Positions 28,034-36,979 of a stretch of DNA of 64,000 nt are shown here, one piece after another. The translations under genes and the position numbers were made by a program. Position 1 is the stretch's first letter. Each line of letters starts with the position of its first letter. Source of the DNA: Paenibacillus_E violae (GTDB lineage Bacteria; Bacillota; Bacilli; Paenibacillales; NBRC-103111); contig NZ_JAWCUD010000003.1 of assembly GCF_032461945.1 (NCBI RefSeq), positions 574,003-638,002 on the forward strand. The letters are read 5' to 3'. The notes under the pieces are model-generated. The model saw only the letters and a list, made by a program, of their open reading frames with translations, was not told where the DNA came from and searched no databases.

Positions 28034-28877
28034 CATCGCGTTTATTGGCTTTCCTGTAGCGCGCAGGCGAAAGATAAAACTTCTTTTTAAACAGATGATA
28101 GAAATGACTTAGGTTCTCGAAACCGGACTCCATCGCAACCTCAATAATCTCCATATCCGTTGACACCAGCAGGTTAGCCCCATGACGCAAACGAAAATGA
28201 TTAATCCAATCTGTCGGCGTGCAGCCAAAATGTTTTTTAATGCTTCTGCTAATATGCTCCGCGCTCATTTCACTAAGCTGATACATCGCTGCCAAGCCTA
28301 CTGTAAAATGCTCCTTTTTACTCATTTGATTTTTCAAATGTACTAACCACGCAGGGACATTCTCATCTTTCCCAGCATCCAAATGAGGGACAAATTTTTG
28401 CAGCACCTCTGTAATCATCATTTTAAATAAGATGTTGGCCTCAATACTTCGTTCATTCGTAAAAGAAGACCATGCAAGCTGCTGAAAACGGTCCAGCCAT
28501 TGATGAGTCTCGGAAAGAGTTAGGGTTGTGCAGGGTGGTAATGGCGCGTCTAACAACTGCTCGATCGGTTGGCCACTCCCTAAATAAACTTGTAAAGCTG
28601 CCATAGTCTGTGCTGGGAAAGCAACATTCATAATCTGACAATCTCCTTGCTCCATACGTTCATAGGCGTGGTAATCATGGGGCCGAATGAACACTAGCGT
28701 GTTGCTCGGGAGTATGATTTTTTGACTATTTACTAGATGGTAAACTTCCCCTCCATAGGTTAAAAAAACTTCATAGAAGTCATGGTCATGCAGTCCTGTC
28801 GTATCTTTAATCGAACGATAAGCCATGTAATGAAACTCATGCTCATCCTGGAATACATTTTTGGCGTAAACGCGCAC
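27975..28877 (-). CDS. AraC-family regulator with cupin-like sensor
   Basis: About 300 residues. N-terminal cupin with the HDHDFYEVFLTYGGEVYHLV metal/sugar-binding pattern, and a C-terminal AraC helix-turn-helix pair (HFTVGLAAMYQLSEMSAEHISRSIKKHFG, IEVAMESGFENLSHFYHLFKKKF). The GTG at 28877 is chosen because GGGGAG lies seven bases upstream; the open frame runs 60 bases further. It is divergent from the dioxygenase/isomerase pair and probably regulates it. Confidence 0.85.
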   Translation of the reverse strand: MRVYAKNVFQDEHEFHYMAYRSIKDTTGLHDHDFYEVFLTYGGEVYHLVNSQKIILPSNTLVFIRPHDYHAYERMEQGDCQIMNVAFPAQTMAALQVYLGSGQPIEQLLDAPLPPCTTLTLSETHQWLDRFQQLAWSSFTNERSIEANILFKMMITEVLQKFVPHLDAGKDENVPAWLVHLKNQMSKKEHFTVGLAAMYQLSEMSAEHISRSIKKHFGCTPTDWINHFRLRHGANLLVSTDMEIIEVAMESGFENLSHFYHLFKKKFYLSPARYRKANKRDVIPAASNNPHAYSHFPDMN

Positions 28878-29009
28878 CCTACATCTCCCCTTTTCCATGA
28901 ATATCAACACAGCACAAAAATGATCATTCCCAAACAAGATGATGACCTTATTTTATCATATTATAAAGAAGAAAAAATCAACTCAATACATTTATGGAGG
29001 ATGAAGCAC

Positions 29010-29762
29010 ATGGGACAATTAAAGCTAAATGAACAAGAAATACAGTTTTATAAGGAACAAGGCTATTCGATTTACAAAAAGCCATTATTTAGCGCTGAGA
29101 AGCAAGCTGAGTTGACCGCGATTTTCGAAGAACAGTTGGCGCTGAAGGGCAGCAAGCTATCCGATGAATTAGACACTCCGCACTTCCGTGACGAAAGATT
29201 GCTTGAATTTTTGTTAAGTGATGATGTCTTGGATCTCGTTGAGCCCATCATCGGACCGAATATCGGCCTATGGTCGTCTCATTTCATTTGTAAGGATCCG
29301 CTCGTAGGACGCGCCACGCCATGGCATGAAGATTCTGCCTACTGGAATGGACGCCTGGATCGATTCGACAGCATTGTGACCGTGTGGTTGGCTATCGATC
29401 GCAGCTGGAAAGAAAATGGCTGTATGCGCGTCATTCCAGGAACACATGAGAACGGGTTCTCCGAATATGAGAATGTAGATGGCGCCTCCAATACCTTTGG
29501 CACACAAATTAAAAATGTTGATGGATCAAAAGCTGTTTATTTTGAGCTCCAGCCTGGAGAATGCTCTCTCCACGATTCTCGTATCATGCATGGCGCTGCA
29601 GCCAACACAAGCGAATATCGCCGCTGCGGATACACAATGCGTTATTTCTCCACGGAAGCGAAGGTGCTCCCAGAAAAAAATCCAGGTCACAAAATTTGGC
29701 TGGCGCGTGGAAAAGATATTGCCGGAAATCCATTTGTCAATGTATCAACACCTAGTCACTAA
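29010..29762 (+). CDS. Phytanoyl-CoA dioxygenase (PhyH)-family Fe(II)/2-oxoglutarate oxygenase
   Basis: 250 residues. TPWHEDSAYWNG supplies the HxD iron ligands (His106, Asp108). LHDSRIMHGAAANTSEYRR supplies the distal His (~194) and the Arg that holds 2-oxoglutarate. The ATG at 29010 has GGAGG nine bases upstream; the longer open frame would run into the divergent regulator. Family members hydroxylate varied small molecules in the cytoplasm. Here the gene is paired with a sugar isomerase-like gene 15 bp downstream, so a sugar or modified-sugar substrate is inferred. It could open a methyl-ether or other modified sugar, but nothing in the sequence fixes that. Confidence 0.8.
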   Translation: MGQLKLNEQEIQFYKEQGYSIYKKPLFSAEKQAELTAIFEEQLALKGSKLSDELDTPHFRDERLLEFLLSDDVLDLVEPIIGPNIGLWSSHFICKDPLVGRATPWHEDSAYWNGRLDRFDSIVTVWLAIDRSWKENGCMRVIPGTHENGFSEYENVDGASNTFGTQIKNVDGSKAVYFELQPGECSLHDSRIMHGAAANTSEYRRCGYTMRYFSTEAKVLPEKNPGHKIWLARGKDIAGNPFVNVSTPSH

Positions 29763-29777
29763 TTGGAGGCAATTCGG

Positions 29778-30599
29778 ATGAATGTGCTTGGTTTCCGGTC
29801 ATTCTGGGATTTACTCCCCATTGCATGGCAGATGAATAGAGAAACAGAAGCAATCATGGAAAAAATCGCAGAAGCCGGCTTTGACGGCATTGAATTTATT
29901 CCACCTCAAAATCCCAAAGATGATGCTGTGTTCGCTAAAAAGCTGGAAAACTTGGGCCTGCAATTTATTGGCCAAATCAGCACGCAAGCACCCGATCATG
30001 TAGGCTCCTTTCGAGAAAAAATAGCTCGGCTTCGTGACCTGAATCCCGTTATAATTGTCTCTCACAGCGCCAAGGATTCCATGGCTTTTGACCAGCAATG
30101 TGCTTTTTTCGAGGAAGCACTTGCCGTAGAGCAAGCTATTCAGATCCCTGTAGCCCATGAAACTCATCGAGGAAGAGCCATGTTCGTGCCTTGGACAACA
30201 GCTGCCTTGCTGCGGAAATTCCCTGAATTACACATTAACGCGGATTTCAGTCATTGGATGGTCGCTTGTGAAGGCATGCCGCTTGAAGCGGATGAAGATA
30301 TGCAGCTAGCTATCTCCCGCGCCATTCATATTCACGGGAGAGTCGGCTACCCGGAGGGGCCACAGGTACCAGATCCAAGGGATCCCTACTATGAACCCTA
30401 TGTGAAACAACATTTGCAGTGGTGGACCATGATTGCACAGGAACACCGTGATGCAGGTCACACCCAGTTCACGTTTACACCTGAATTTGGTCCCTCTCCC
30501 TATCTCCAAACACAGCCTTATACGAACATGCCGGTCGCGGATACCTGGGACATTAATGCCTGGATGTTCAGTACGTTCAAAGAGAGCTTAATGAAATAA
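29778..30599 (+). CDS. Sugar phosphate isomerase/epimerase-like TIM-barrel protein
   Basis: About 273 residues of the xylose-isomerase-like/AP-endonuclease-2 superfamily. IAEAGFDGIEF, PVAHETHRGRAMF, LHINADFSHWMVACEG and HIHGRVGYPEGPQVPD show the metal-binding Glu/His/Asp pattern along the barrel. The ATG at 29778 has GGAGG eight bases upstream. It is co-transcribed with the PhyH-type oxygenase and probably handles its product. The exact sugar is unknown. Confidence 0.8.
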   Translation: MNVLGFRSFWDLLPIAWQMNRETEAIMEKIAEAGFDGIEFIPPQNPKDDAVFAKKLENLGLQFIGQISTQAPDHVGSFREKIARLRDLNPVIIVSHSAKDSMAFDQQCAFFEEALAVEQAIQIPVAHETHRGRAMFVPWTTAALLRKFPELHINADFSHWMVACEGMPLEADEDMQLAISRAIHIHGRVGYPEGPQVPDPRDPYYEPYVKQHLQWWTMIAQEHRDAGHTQFTFTPEFGPSPYLQTQPYTNMPVADTWDINAWMFSTFKESLMK

Positions 30600-30673
30600 C
30601 TCAATGTAGTAAGTAAATTAAGCAGGGATCGCTGATGAATTCAAGTCAGCAAAGTGCTCGAGAATATAGAAAC

Positions 30674-30705
30674 GGCGGCACCAGGAATAAATCCTGAGTG
30701 CCGCC
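30674..30705. terminator. Hairpin between the convergent isomerase and AraC genes
   Basis: GGCGGCAC (30674-30681) pairs with GTGCCGCC (30698-30705), extended by inner CAGGA/TCCTG pairing. No long T-run follows on either side. It probably ends transcripts from both directions. Confidence 0.55.
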
Positions 30706-30721
30706 TCCAAGGATCATATCG

Positions 30722-32947
30722 TTACCTGAACATCAATTGATATTTTTTGGGTGTATCTCCATATTTCTCTTTAAAAATACGAATGAAATGATTCGTGGAA
30801 TTATACCCCAGCTTATTAGCAATTTCATTCACAGTCAGTTGATTTTCTTTGAGCAGCTTCTCTGCTTCCGCAAGTCGACAATCCGTCAGATACTCCATGA
30901 AATTGATGCCCGTGCTTTTTTTAAACAATTTGCCTAAGTAGTTGGCCTTAATGTTCAATTCCTCAGCAACAACTTCCAAGCTGATGTCGTCGTATAAATG
31001 TTTATGAATATAATTTTTAATCTTGAACTCAACGTTGTGATCGTAGCTCATCTTTCTCTCTTCGATGGCAGCGATCGCCTTTTCCATCAATCCCGTCATC
31101 CAAGCGGAGAGTAGTTCTATGTTCTCGAAATCTTTATACTTTTCCCGAATGTCATATCCGAATAATTGCAGGGAATTTAGTCCCATGGCTTCCATCGATT
31201 TTCGCAGCGTAATCATAACCTCAGCGTACAAATTGTGAGCGTATTCAACGGTGCAGGGGATCTCAATCAAGTCATTCTTCAGCGTCTCGGATAGCTGAGA
31301 CGCCTTCTCCGTATCGCAGAGGCGGATGCAACCCTCGATCTCGCCTAACACCCTCTCCGAACTTCCGGATCTTCGTCTAGCAGCGACATCGAGTTGTGCA
31401 TAACTCAATCTGCTCGCCTTCGGTAACAAGTACGCGTATTTCAACGCTACAAGCGCTTCCTGGTAAGAAACAGAAATGGGCGTTTCCCCGATCGTATATG
31501 TTTTTCCGTAGGCAAGCACATATTGGTCGTCATAAATAGTCACAATATGATCAACAATTCGCTCGAGAATGCCAGACAAGCTAGCGTGATCATCCCAAAA
31601 GAGAATGCCCTGAATTTGTTTACTGTAATCCTTGATCGCCCATATTTGAAAGTCGGGATCCGTATTTTCTTCCAGTAAAGCAATTAAATGAAACGACGCT
31701 GCGTACTCATTTTCAAATTGCTCCAACTTCGGCGTTTGAATAACAAACGAACAAAATTGCTTCCAGGGCATATCTGCTTTAACTAAGTCATTGGTCAGCA
31801 AATAGGCTTGGGTAAACGTTTCGTCATGCAACAAACTCATAATATAATTATGCCGAATGACCGGCTTATTGATTTCTGCCTTAAGGTGCAAGTCTACAAG
31901 CTTAGTCGAGTAGTCACCAATCACATGGCGAATCGGTTTATGCGCACGCTTTGTTAGGATGTAGGAGATTAGAACGCTAACAGATAAAATCAGCAGCACG
32001 ACAGAGATCAGCCAATTTTTGAGATCAATTGATCTTTTGTAAAATAAATCTCTATTAACCAATGAAACGTAGTGCCAGTCATTATACTGTGACTTCGTAT
32101 AGGAAACCATGGTCGAATTGCCCGCAATATCCGTATTAAACATACCTTCAGTCCGATCCCCGAGCACTTGAGCGATCCAAGGCATGCGTTCATCTTGCAG
32201 CTCAGCCACTTGATCCTTAATCTGATTATGCGCGATGATATTCCCTTGTTCGTCTACAATTAAGATGAGGCCATCCTCGGGCTTTTTTAGCGCCTGCAGT
32301 GATTTTTTCAATGTATTTTGTTCCATATTGAACGCAATGATCGCTTTCCGCTTCTCGGGAGGGGCAAAGTATGGAATGCTTCTTACATAAGTAATAATAG
32401 GCCCTGTATCTGAAGCGTCAACCTGTCTGGGTGGAATCCAGCGAACTTGCGACTCTGTTGTTTGAAACTCATCCAGCCAATCCCGTCTGGCGCCAATGTT
32501 ACAAGTCATTTCATTCATAAAGCAAAAACGTGAATTGTAGAAAAGGACGTTGTCATTTTTGTAATAAACATCAATTGAACTAACGTTCTGCAAGTTATTG
32601 CGCAAGGTATCCAATTGGTTGGCTATGCGCAGGATTGCTATCGTATCGTAGCGAATGGAATCCGTCATTGGTTTGGTGAAAGTATCATCAACCGTCGAAT
32701 CCAGAAAGTAAGTCTGAAGCGCTTTCATCCTGTCTTTCAGAAATTCATTATCAATTGAGTTCTGGAATTGAAGAGCGGTCTTGAGATTTAAATTCTCCAA
32801 TTGTTCATTCAGCGCTTTACTAAAATAATGATAATAGACGGCAACAGGAATGAAAGTAATGAGAACGACCAACATGAGATTAAACAAAAATAATCGTTGG
32901 AAAAAATGTTGCTGACCATTTGTTTTGTTTATTTTAGTGCGCTTCAT
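30722..32947 (-). CDS. Membrane-anchored AraC-family regulator
   Basis: 741 residues. One membrane segment near the N-terminus (LFNLMLVVLITFIPVAVYY), an extracellular Cache-like sensor domain to about residue 315, and a second membrane segment (NWLISVVLLILSVSVLISYIL). A cytoplasmic linker then leads to an AraC helix-turn-helix pair at the end (DDISLEVVAEELNIKANYLGKLFK...VNEIANKLGYNSTNHFIRIF). Such one-protein sensors bind an external ligand and activate transcription directly. It lies 76 bp after the binding-protein gene of the second importer, with a stem-loop between, and probably controls that unit. Confidence 0.85.
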   Translation of the reverse strand: MKRTKINKTNGQQHFFQRLFLFNLMLVVLITFIPVAVYYHYFSKALNEQLENLNLKTALQFQNSIDNEFLKDRMKALQTYFLDSTVDDTFTKPMTDSIRYDTIAILRIANQLDTLRNNLQNVSSIDVYYKNDNVLFYNSRFCFMNEMTCNIGARRDWLDEFQTTESQVRWIPPRQVDASDTGPIITYVRSIPYFAPPEKRKAIIAFNMEQNTLKKSLQALKKPEDGLILIVDEQGNIIAHNQIKDQVAELQDERMPWIAQVLGDRTEGMFNTDIAGNSTMVSYTKSQYNDWHYVSLVNRDLFYKRSIDLKNWLISVVLLILSVSVLISYILTKRAHKPIRHVIGDYSTKLVDLHLKAEINKPVIRHNYIMSLLHDETFTQAYLLTNDLVKADMPWKQFCSFVIQTPKLEQFENEYAASFHLIALLEENTDPDFQIWAIKDYSKQIQGILFWDDHASLSGILERIVDHIVTIYDDQYVLAYGKTYTIGETPISVSYQEALVALKYAYLLPKASRLSYAQLDVAARRRSGSSERVLGEIEGCIRLCDTEKASQLSETLKNDLIEIPCTVEYAHNLYAEVMITLRKSMEAMGLNSLQLFGYDIREKYKDFENIELLSAWMTGLMEKAIAAIEERKMSYDHNVEFKIKNYIHKHLYDDISLEVVAEELNIKANYLGKLFKKSTGINFMEYLTDCRLAEAEKLLKENQLTVNEIANKLGYNSTNHFIRIFKEKYGDTPKKYQLMFR

Positions 32948-32980
32948 GTTAACCTCTCCCTTCAGACTTCAAACGTAGAA

Positions 32981-33009
32981 TAGAAGCAGGCCCCCGTGAG
33001 CCGCTTCTA
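32981..33009 (-). promoter_or_regulatory. Stem-loop after the second binding-protein gene
   Basis: TAGAAGC (32981-32987) pairs with GCTTCTA (33003-33009) around a GC-rich loop. Like those after the other binding-protein genes, it could lower expression of the downstream regulator relative to the binding protein. Confidence 0.45.
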
Positions 33010-33023
33010 CCCTCGTCAGTTAT

Positions 33024-34649
33024 TTATTTGCCAATCATGTTATTGTAGGTGGCATTCACATCTTTTTCAATTTCATCCCCGCCGTTAGCTTTAAATTTTT
33101 TAACGAATTCGTCAAAGACATCTGGGCTGGCTTCACCCGTAATAATTTTGAGGTAGTACTCATCTGTCAGTTTGGTTAAATTCACCGCATTTTTAGTGAA
33201 GGAGTCAACTGTCGGCGCAAGGAATGGAACGTAGCCTGTCGTTTTTACAGTATCGGCAAACTGGAATAAGAACTTGCTTATCTTTTTGTTGAAATCAGGA
33301 ACTTCGACCGCGTGGAAAACGCTAATTCCTTTTTTTGTATTTTCTGCCGTTGTAGCCGTTGGTGTCAAGCTGATATAGTTTCCATTCTCTTCTTTCCACT
33401 GTTCGCCCTCCATACCGCTGAATGTTGTTTTGTAGTAATTGTAATCTGTATTTGTCGTTTCGATCATTTTCAAAATGGTTTCCATTTTGCGCGAATCCTT
33501 GGCGCCCTTTGTTGTAATACCCACAGGCGTCGAATTCACGCCCCATTGCATTGTCCCTGACTTGCCGTTCGGGCCTACAGGCGGCTTGCCGAACACAATT
33601 TCCGCGTTAGACTGCGATTTCTTTAAGTTCTGGAAGGAGCCGCCTCCTACATCGGCAGGGTTAGCAGGGTCCATTTTATCACGCCAGTGGTAGAACATCC
33701 CTTTACCTGTAAGACCGATGCGATTATTCGTCATCGCATTGGAATCGGCCCAATAGCCGCCTGTGTTTTCGGAAGTGATGAACTCAGGGTCGATTAACCC
33801 TTCCTTATACCATTTGGCCAGCAGCTTAAGCGCATCCTTCATTTCCGGTTGAATGGCGGCGAAGGTAATTCTACCATCCTTTTGAGTGTAATCGAGGTTG
33901 ACGATGCCTTTGCCGGCATTCTTGAAATCGGATATTCCGGGATAGCCGAAGGCGCCCAGAATGGCTGGCAAGGCATAATCCGACAGGCCGTACGTATCCT
34001 TTTTACCGTTCTTATCCGGATCGTTATTGCGGAATTTCAACAGTGCATCTTCAAACTCCTGAAGCGTCTCCGGCGTTTTTGTAATGCCTACATTTTTCAG
34101 CCAGTCTTGGCGCCAGATTAGCGCTGTCGGGTACTCCCCGTTCGTGTTGATGTTCGGCAGCGCGTAGATTTTACCATCGCTTTTTACCGCATTCCATAGA
34201 TTGTATTTATCAATCGTTTTTGCGTAGTTTGGCGCAAATTTACGAATCATGTCTTCCGGGATCGGAGCAAGCACGCCGTTGGCTACGTATTTGGAAACCA
34301 TGTTGTAGTCAGGCTTGATGAGCATAACATCAGGCATTTCTCCAGCCGCCAGCTTAATGTTCATCGTATCTACCCACTTATTCGGATCTATGTACCATAC
34401 ATTAAATTTGGCATTAAACCGTTCTTCGACCATCTTCTGAATTCTATTATCTGCATCTGGTTGGCCAAATGCGTTGTACGCCAACCAATCAATGGTGACC
34501 GGACCTTGTGCTGCGGCGTTGGGGCCCGAAGAGGCCGTCCCTCCGGCTGAACCTGTTTCTCCACTTTTCATGCAAGCTGCGAGCATACTGACCAGGACTG
34601 TGCTGGACAGGATAACGCTTAATACTTTGAAGAATGTTTTTTTCTGCAT
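33024..34649 (-). CDS. ABC importer sugar-binding lipoprotein
   Basis: 541 residues with lipobox SMLAAC and a Gly/Ser-rich linker, then a family 1 solute-binding fold (GEMPDVMLIKPDYNMVSKYV, YALPNINTNGEYPTALIWRQDWL). It is outward-facing and membrane-anchored, and is the third gene of a permease-permease-binding protein operon. The start has AGGAGGG upstream. The ligand is unknown; the preceding heparinase-like gene suggests uronate-bearing oligosaccharides. Confidence 0.85.
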   Translation of the reverse strand: MQKKTFFKVLSVILSSTVLVSMLAACMKSGETGSAGGTASSGPNAAAQGPVTIDWLAYNAFGQPDADNRIQKMVEERFNAKFNVWYIDPNKWVDTMNIKLAAGEMPDVMLIKPDYNMVSKYVANGVLAPIPEDMIRKFAPNYAKTIDKYNLWNAVKSDGKIYALPNINTNGEYPTALIWRQDWLKNVGITKTPETLQEFEDALLKFRNNDPDKNGKKDTYGLSDYALPAILGAFGYPGISDFKNAGKGIVNLDYTQKDGRITFAAIQPEMKDALKLLAKWYKEGLIDPEFITSENTGGYWADSNAMTNNRIGLTGKGMFYHWRDKMDPANPADVGGGSFQNLKKSQSNAEIVFGKPPVGPNGKSGTMQWGVNSTPVGITTKGAKDSRKMETILKMIETTNTDYNYYKTTFSGMEGEQWKEENGNYISLTPTATTAENTKKGISVFHAVEVPDFNKKISKFLFQFADTVKTTGYVPFLAPTVDSFTKNAVNLTKLTDEYYLKIITGEASPDVFDEFVKKFKANGGDEIEKDVNATYNNMIGK

Positions 34650-34715
34650 GTGAGAACCCTCCTAATTATTTATCTTGGAATATGTTAACCCGCTAATGGG
34701 GAATAACAACGAGCA

Positions 34716-35591
34716 CTATCCTTTGACAGAGCCAATTAACGTGCCTTTGACGAAGTACTTTTGCAAAAACGGATAGACACAAATAATGGGAAGAATGGAC
34801 ACGATCAGCGTTGCCAGCTTCATGGACTGTGTATTCACAGCAACCATTCCCGTTTCCGTACCGGCGGATGCCAGATCTCCGTCGAGCACAATTTTGCGCA
34901 AAATCATCTGCAGTACTTGCTTCTTCTCCGACTGGATGTACAGCATGCTATCAAACCAGGCGTTCCAGTGATAGACCCCTGTGTACAGAGCGACCGTTGC
35001 CAAGACCGGCATAGAAAGCGGTAAAATAATTTTGATTAAAATCGTAATGTCGTTCGCTCCATCCATCTTCGCGGACTCTTCAAGTGCCTCTGGTATTTCA
35101 TGCACGAAATTTCTGACAACAAGCAGTAGGAACGTGCTGATCGCACCAGGCAGAATCAACGACCAGATACTGTTCATCAGTCCGAGACCTTTCACCAGCA
35201 TGTAGAGCGGGATTAAGCCGCCGGAGAAAAACATCGTGATTACAATGAAGCCAGTCCAGAAGGTGCGGTTCGGCAATGTTTTTTTGGACAAAGGGTACGC
35301 TCCTAGGAAGGTTAGGGAAACAGTCAGTACAATCGCTAGTGCGGTTCGTACAATTGTGTTCCCATACGACGTCCAAATTAACTCGTTATGGAACACCTGT
35401 CGATAACCCGCCAAATCGAAAGCAGTCGGGATAAAGTGGAAGCCGTAGCTGTTGACTACTTCAATTGGGCTCATCGACAGTGTTAGCACTTGCAGAAAAG
35501 GCAGCAAGGTGGCAATTGAGAAGAGAGCTAAAATCAGATAGACCATATAGGAGAATACGATGTCGGGTTTGCTTTGTCGGCGGGTGTTCAT
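34716..35591 (-). CDS. ABC importer permease (LplC-like)
   Basis: 291 residues, about six membrane segments, EAA loop ALEESAKMDGANDITILIK followed by ILPLSMPV, and C-terminal YPFLQKYFVKGTLIGSVKG. Second gene of the importer operon, 39 bp after the first permease. Confidence 0.85.
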   Translation of the reverse strand: MNTRRQSKPDIVFSYMVYLILALFSIATLLPFLQVLTLSMSPIEVVNSYGFHFIPTAFDLAGYRQVFHNELIWTSYGNTIVRTALAIVLTVSLTFLGAYPLSKKTLPNRTFWTGFIVITMFFSGGLIPLYMLVKGLGLMNSIWSLILPGAISTFLLLVVRNFVHEIPEALEESAKMDGANDITILIKIILPLSMPVLATVALYTGVYHWNAWFDSMLYIQSEKKQVLQMILRKIVLDGDLASAGTETGMVAVNTQSMKLATLIVSILPIICVYPFLQKYFVKGTLIGSVKG

Positions 35592-35630
35592 ATACGTGCT
35601 CCACTCCGTTCTTCAACTATTGTTCTTGAT

Positions 35631-36590
35631 TTAGAAAATCGTTTCGTCACTGAAACGCTTGGCCAGGAAATTGGCGGTTAACACGACGATTAGTGCAATT
35701 ACGTTCTTAAATAGCCCTACGGCTGCTGCGTAGCTGTAATTCATTTTTTGAATTCCTTCGCTATAGGTGTAAGTCCCGATAACCTCTCCGACGCTGCTCA
35801 CTTTCGAGTTCAACATATTGTACACTTGATCAAAATCGTCGTTAATGATTTGACCGGATGTCAGAATGAGAAGAATAACAATAACCGGCGTTAGAGAAGG
35901 TAATGTTATGTACCATATTTTTTTAATTCTACTAACACCGTCCACATCTGCGGCATCGTACATTTCCTGATTGATCCCGGCGATCGCTGCCAAATAGATA
36001 ATTGCATTGAAGCCTACTGTCTTCCAAATTTCCGTACTGACCAAAATCGATCGAAACCAGTCGACGCTTGCCATAAAGAAGATCGGTTTCATTCCTAGCA
36101 TGCTAAGAATAATGTTGATCGGCCCACGGCTTGGCGATAGAAATTCGATAATGATTCCAGACAACACAATCCAGGAGAGGAAGTAGGGCAAGTACGTAAT
36201 GGTTTGCACTGTTTTCTTAAATATAGGAAGACGGACTTCATTAATCAAAATCGCCAGCAAAATCGGCGCTGGGAAGCCAAACAGCAACTTGTAAAAGTTA
36301 ATAATTAGTGTGTTCTTCAGCACGGGCAGAAAGTAGAGCCCTGTAAACAACTCCTTGAAATTGTCAAGTCCGACCCAGGGACTTCCGGAAATGCCTTTCG
36401 CAATTTTGTAATCCTTGAAAGCGATAATAACGCCATAAATTGGAGCGTAATGAAAAACGACATAGTAAGCGAAGACGGGGCACAGCATGATAAAGAAATA
36501 CTTGTGATCGAGATACTTTTTAATGAGTAACCTTCTTTTCAGATGCTCCGGGCTGTGCGTTTTTTTCGCTTCAATCGTTGTGGTAGTCAT
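35631..36590 (-). CDS. ABC importer permease (LplB-like)
   Basis: 319 residues with an N-terminal cytoplasmic tail, six membrane segments and EAA loop YDAADVDGVSRIKKIWYITL followed by PSLTPV. First gene of the second importer operon. The ~340 bp upstream, to the terminator at 36936-36979, must hold its promoter. I see no clear copy of promoters A-C there and no other gene. Confidence 0.85.
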   Translation of the reverse strand: MTTTTIEAKKTHSPEHLKRRLLIKKYLDHKYFFIMLCPVFAYYVVFHYAPIYGVIIAFKDYKIAKGISGSPWVGLDNFKELFTGLYFLPVLKNTLIINFYKLLFGFPAPILLAILINEVRLPIFKKTVQTITYLPYFLSWIVLSGIIIEFLSPSRGPINIILSMLGMKPIFFMASVDWFRSILVSTEIWKTVGFNAIIYLAAIAGINQEMYDAADVDGVSRIKKIWYITLPSLTPVIVILLILTSGQIINDDFDQVYNMLNSKVSSVGEVIGTYTYSEGIQKMNYSYAAAVGLFKNVIALIVVLTANFLAKRFSDETIF

Positions 36591-36935
36591 TCTGTCTCGT
36601 CCCTTCTTGCAAGATGTTCATCTCTTGTGTTGCCCTCAATATAGAGGATGTAAGCCTTTTCATCAATGCGTTATTTCTGAAAAAGTCACGATTTTATTCA
36701 CTTTTTATTTATACAAAAGAAAAATGGCGGATTTCCGCCAAATGAACAATAATCGGCATTTCTTACTTGGCAATGCAAAAAACCATACAAACTGCTTGCA
36801 TCAGTGTACATGGTTATAAGGCAATTTGCTTAGGCAATCAATAAGACACTTTGCATATACACAGCACTCCCATGGCAGTAGCCGCCAGTAAGCAATGGTT
36901 CGCAGTGGAAGCTTGCGTTTGAAAGCACACGTTTG

Positions 36936-36979
36936 AAAGCAAGCTAGTCCATGCTCGATTGCATGGACTAGCTTGCTTT
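36936..36979 (-). terminator. Long perfect hairpin at the end of the second heparinase-like gene
   Basis: A 19-bp perfect inverted repeat (36936-36954 with 36961-36979, loop TCGATT) directly abuts the stop codon of the gene ending at 36980. On the minus strand it is followed by CTTTC rather than a long T-run; on the plus strand by TTTTT. It probably ends the enzyme gene's transcript and blocks antisense reads. Confidence 0.65.
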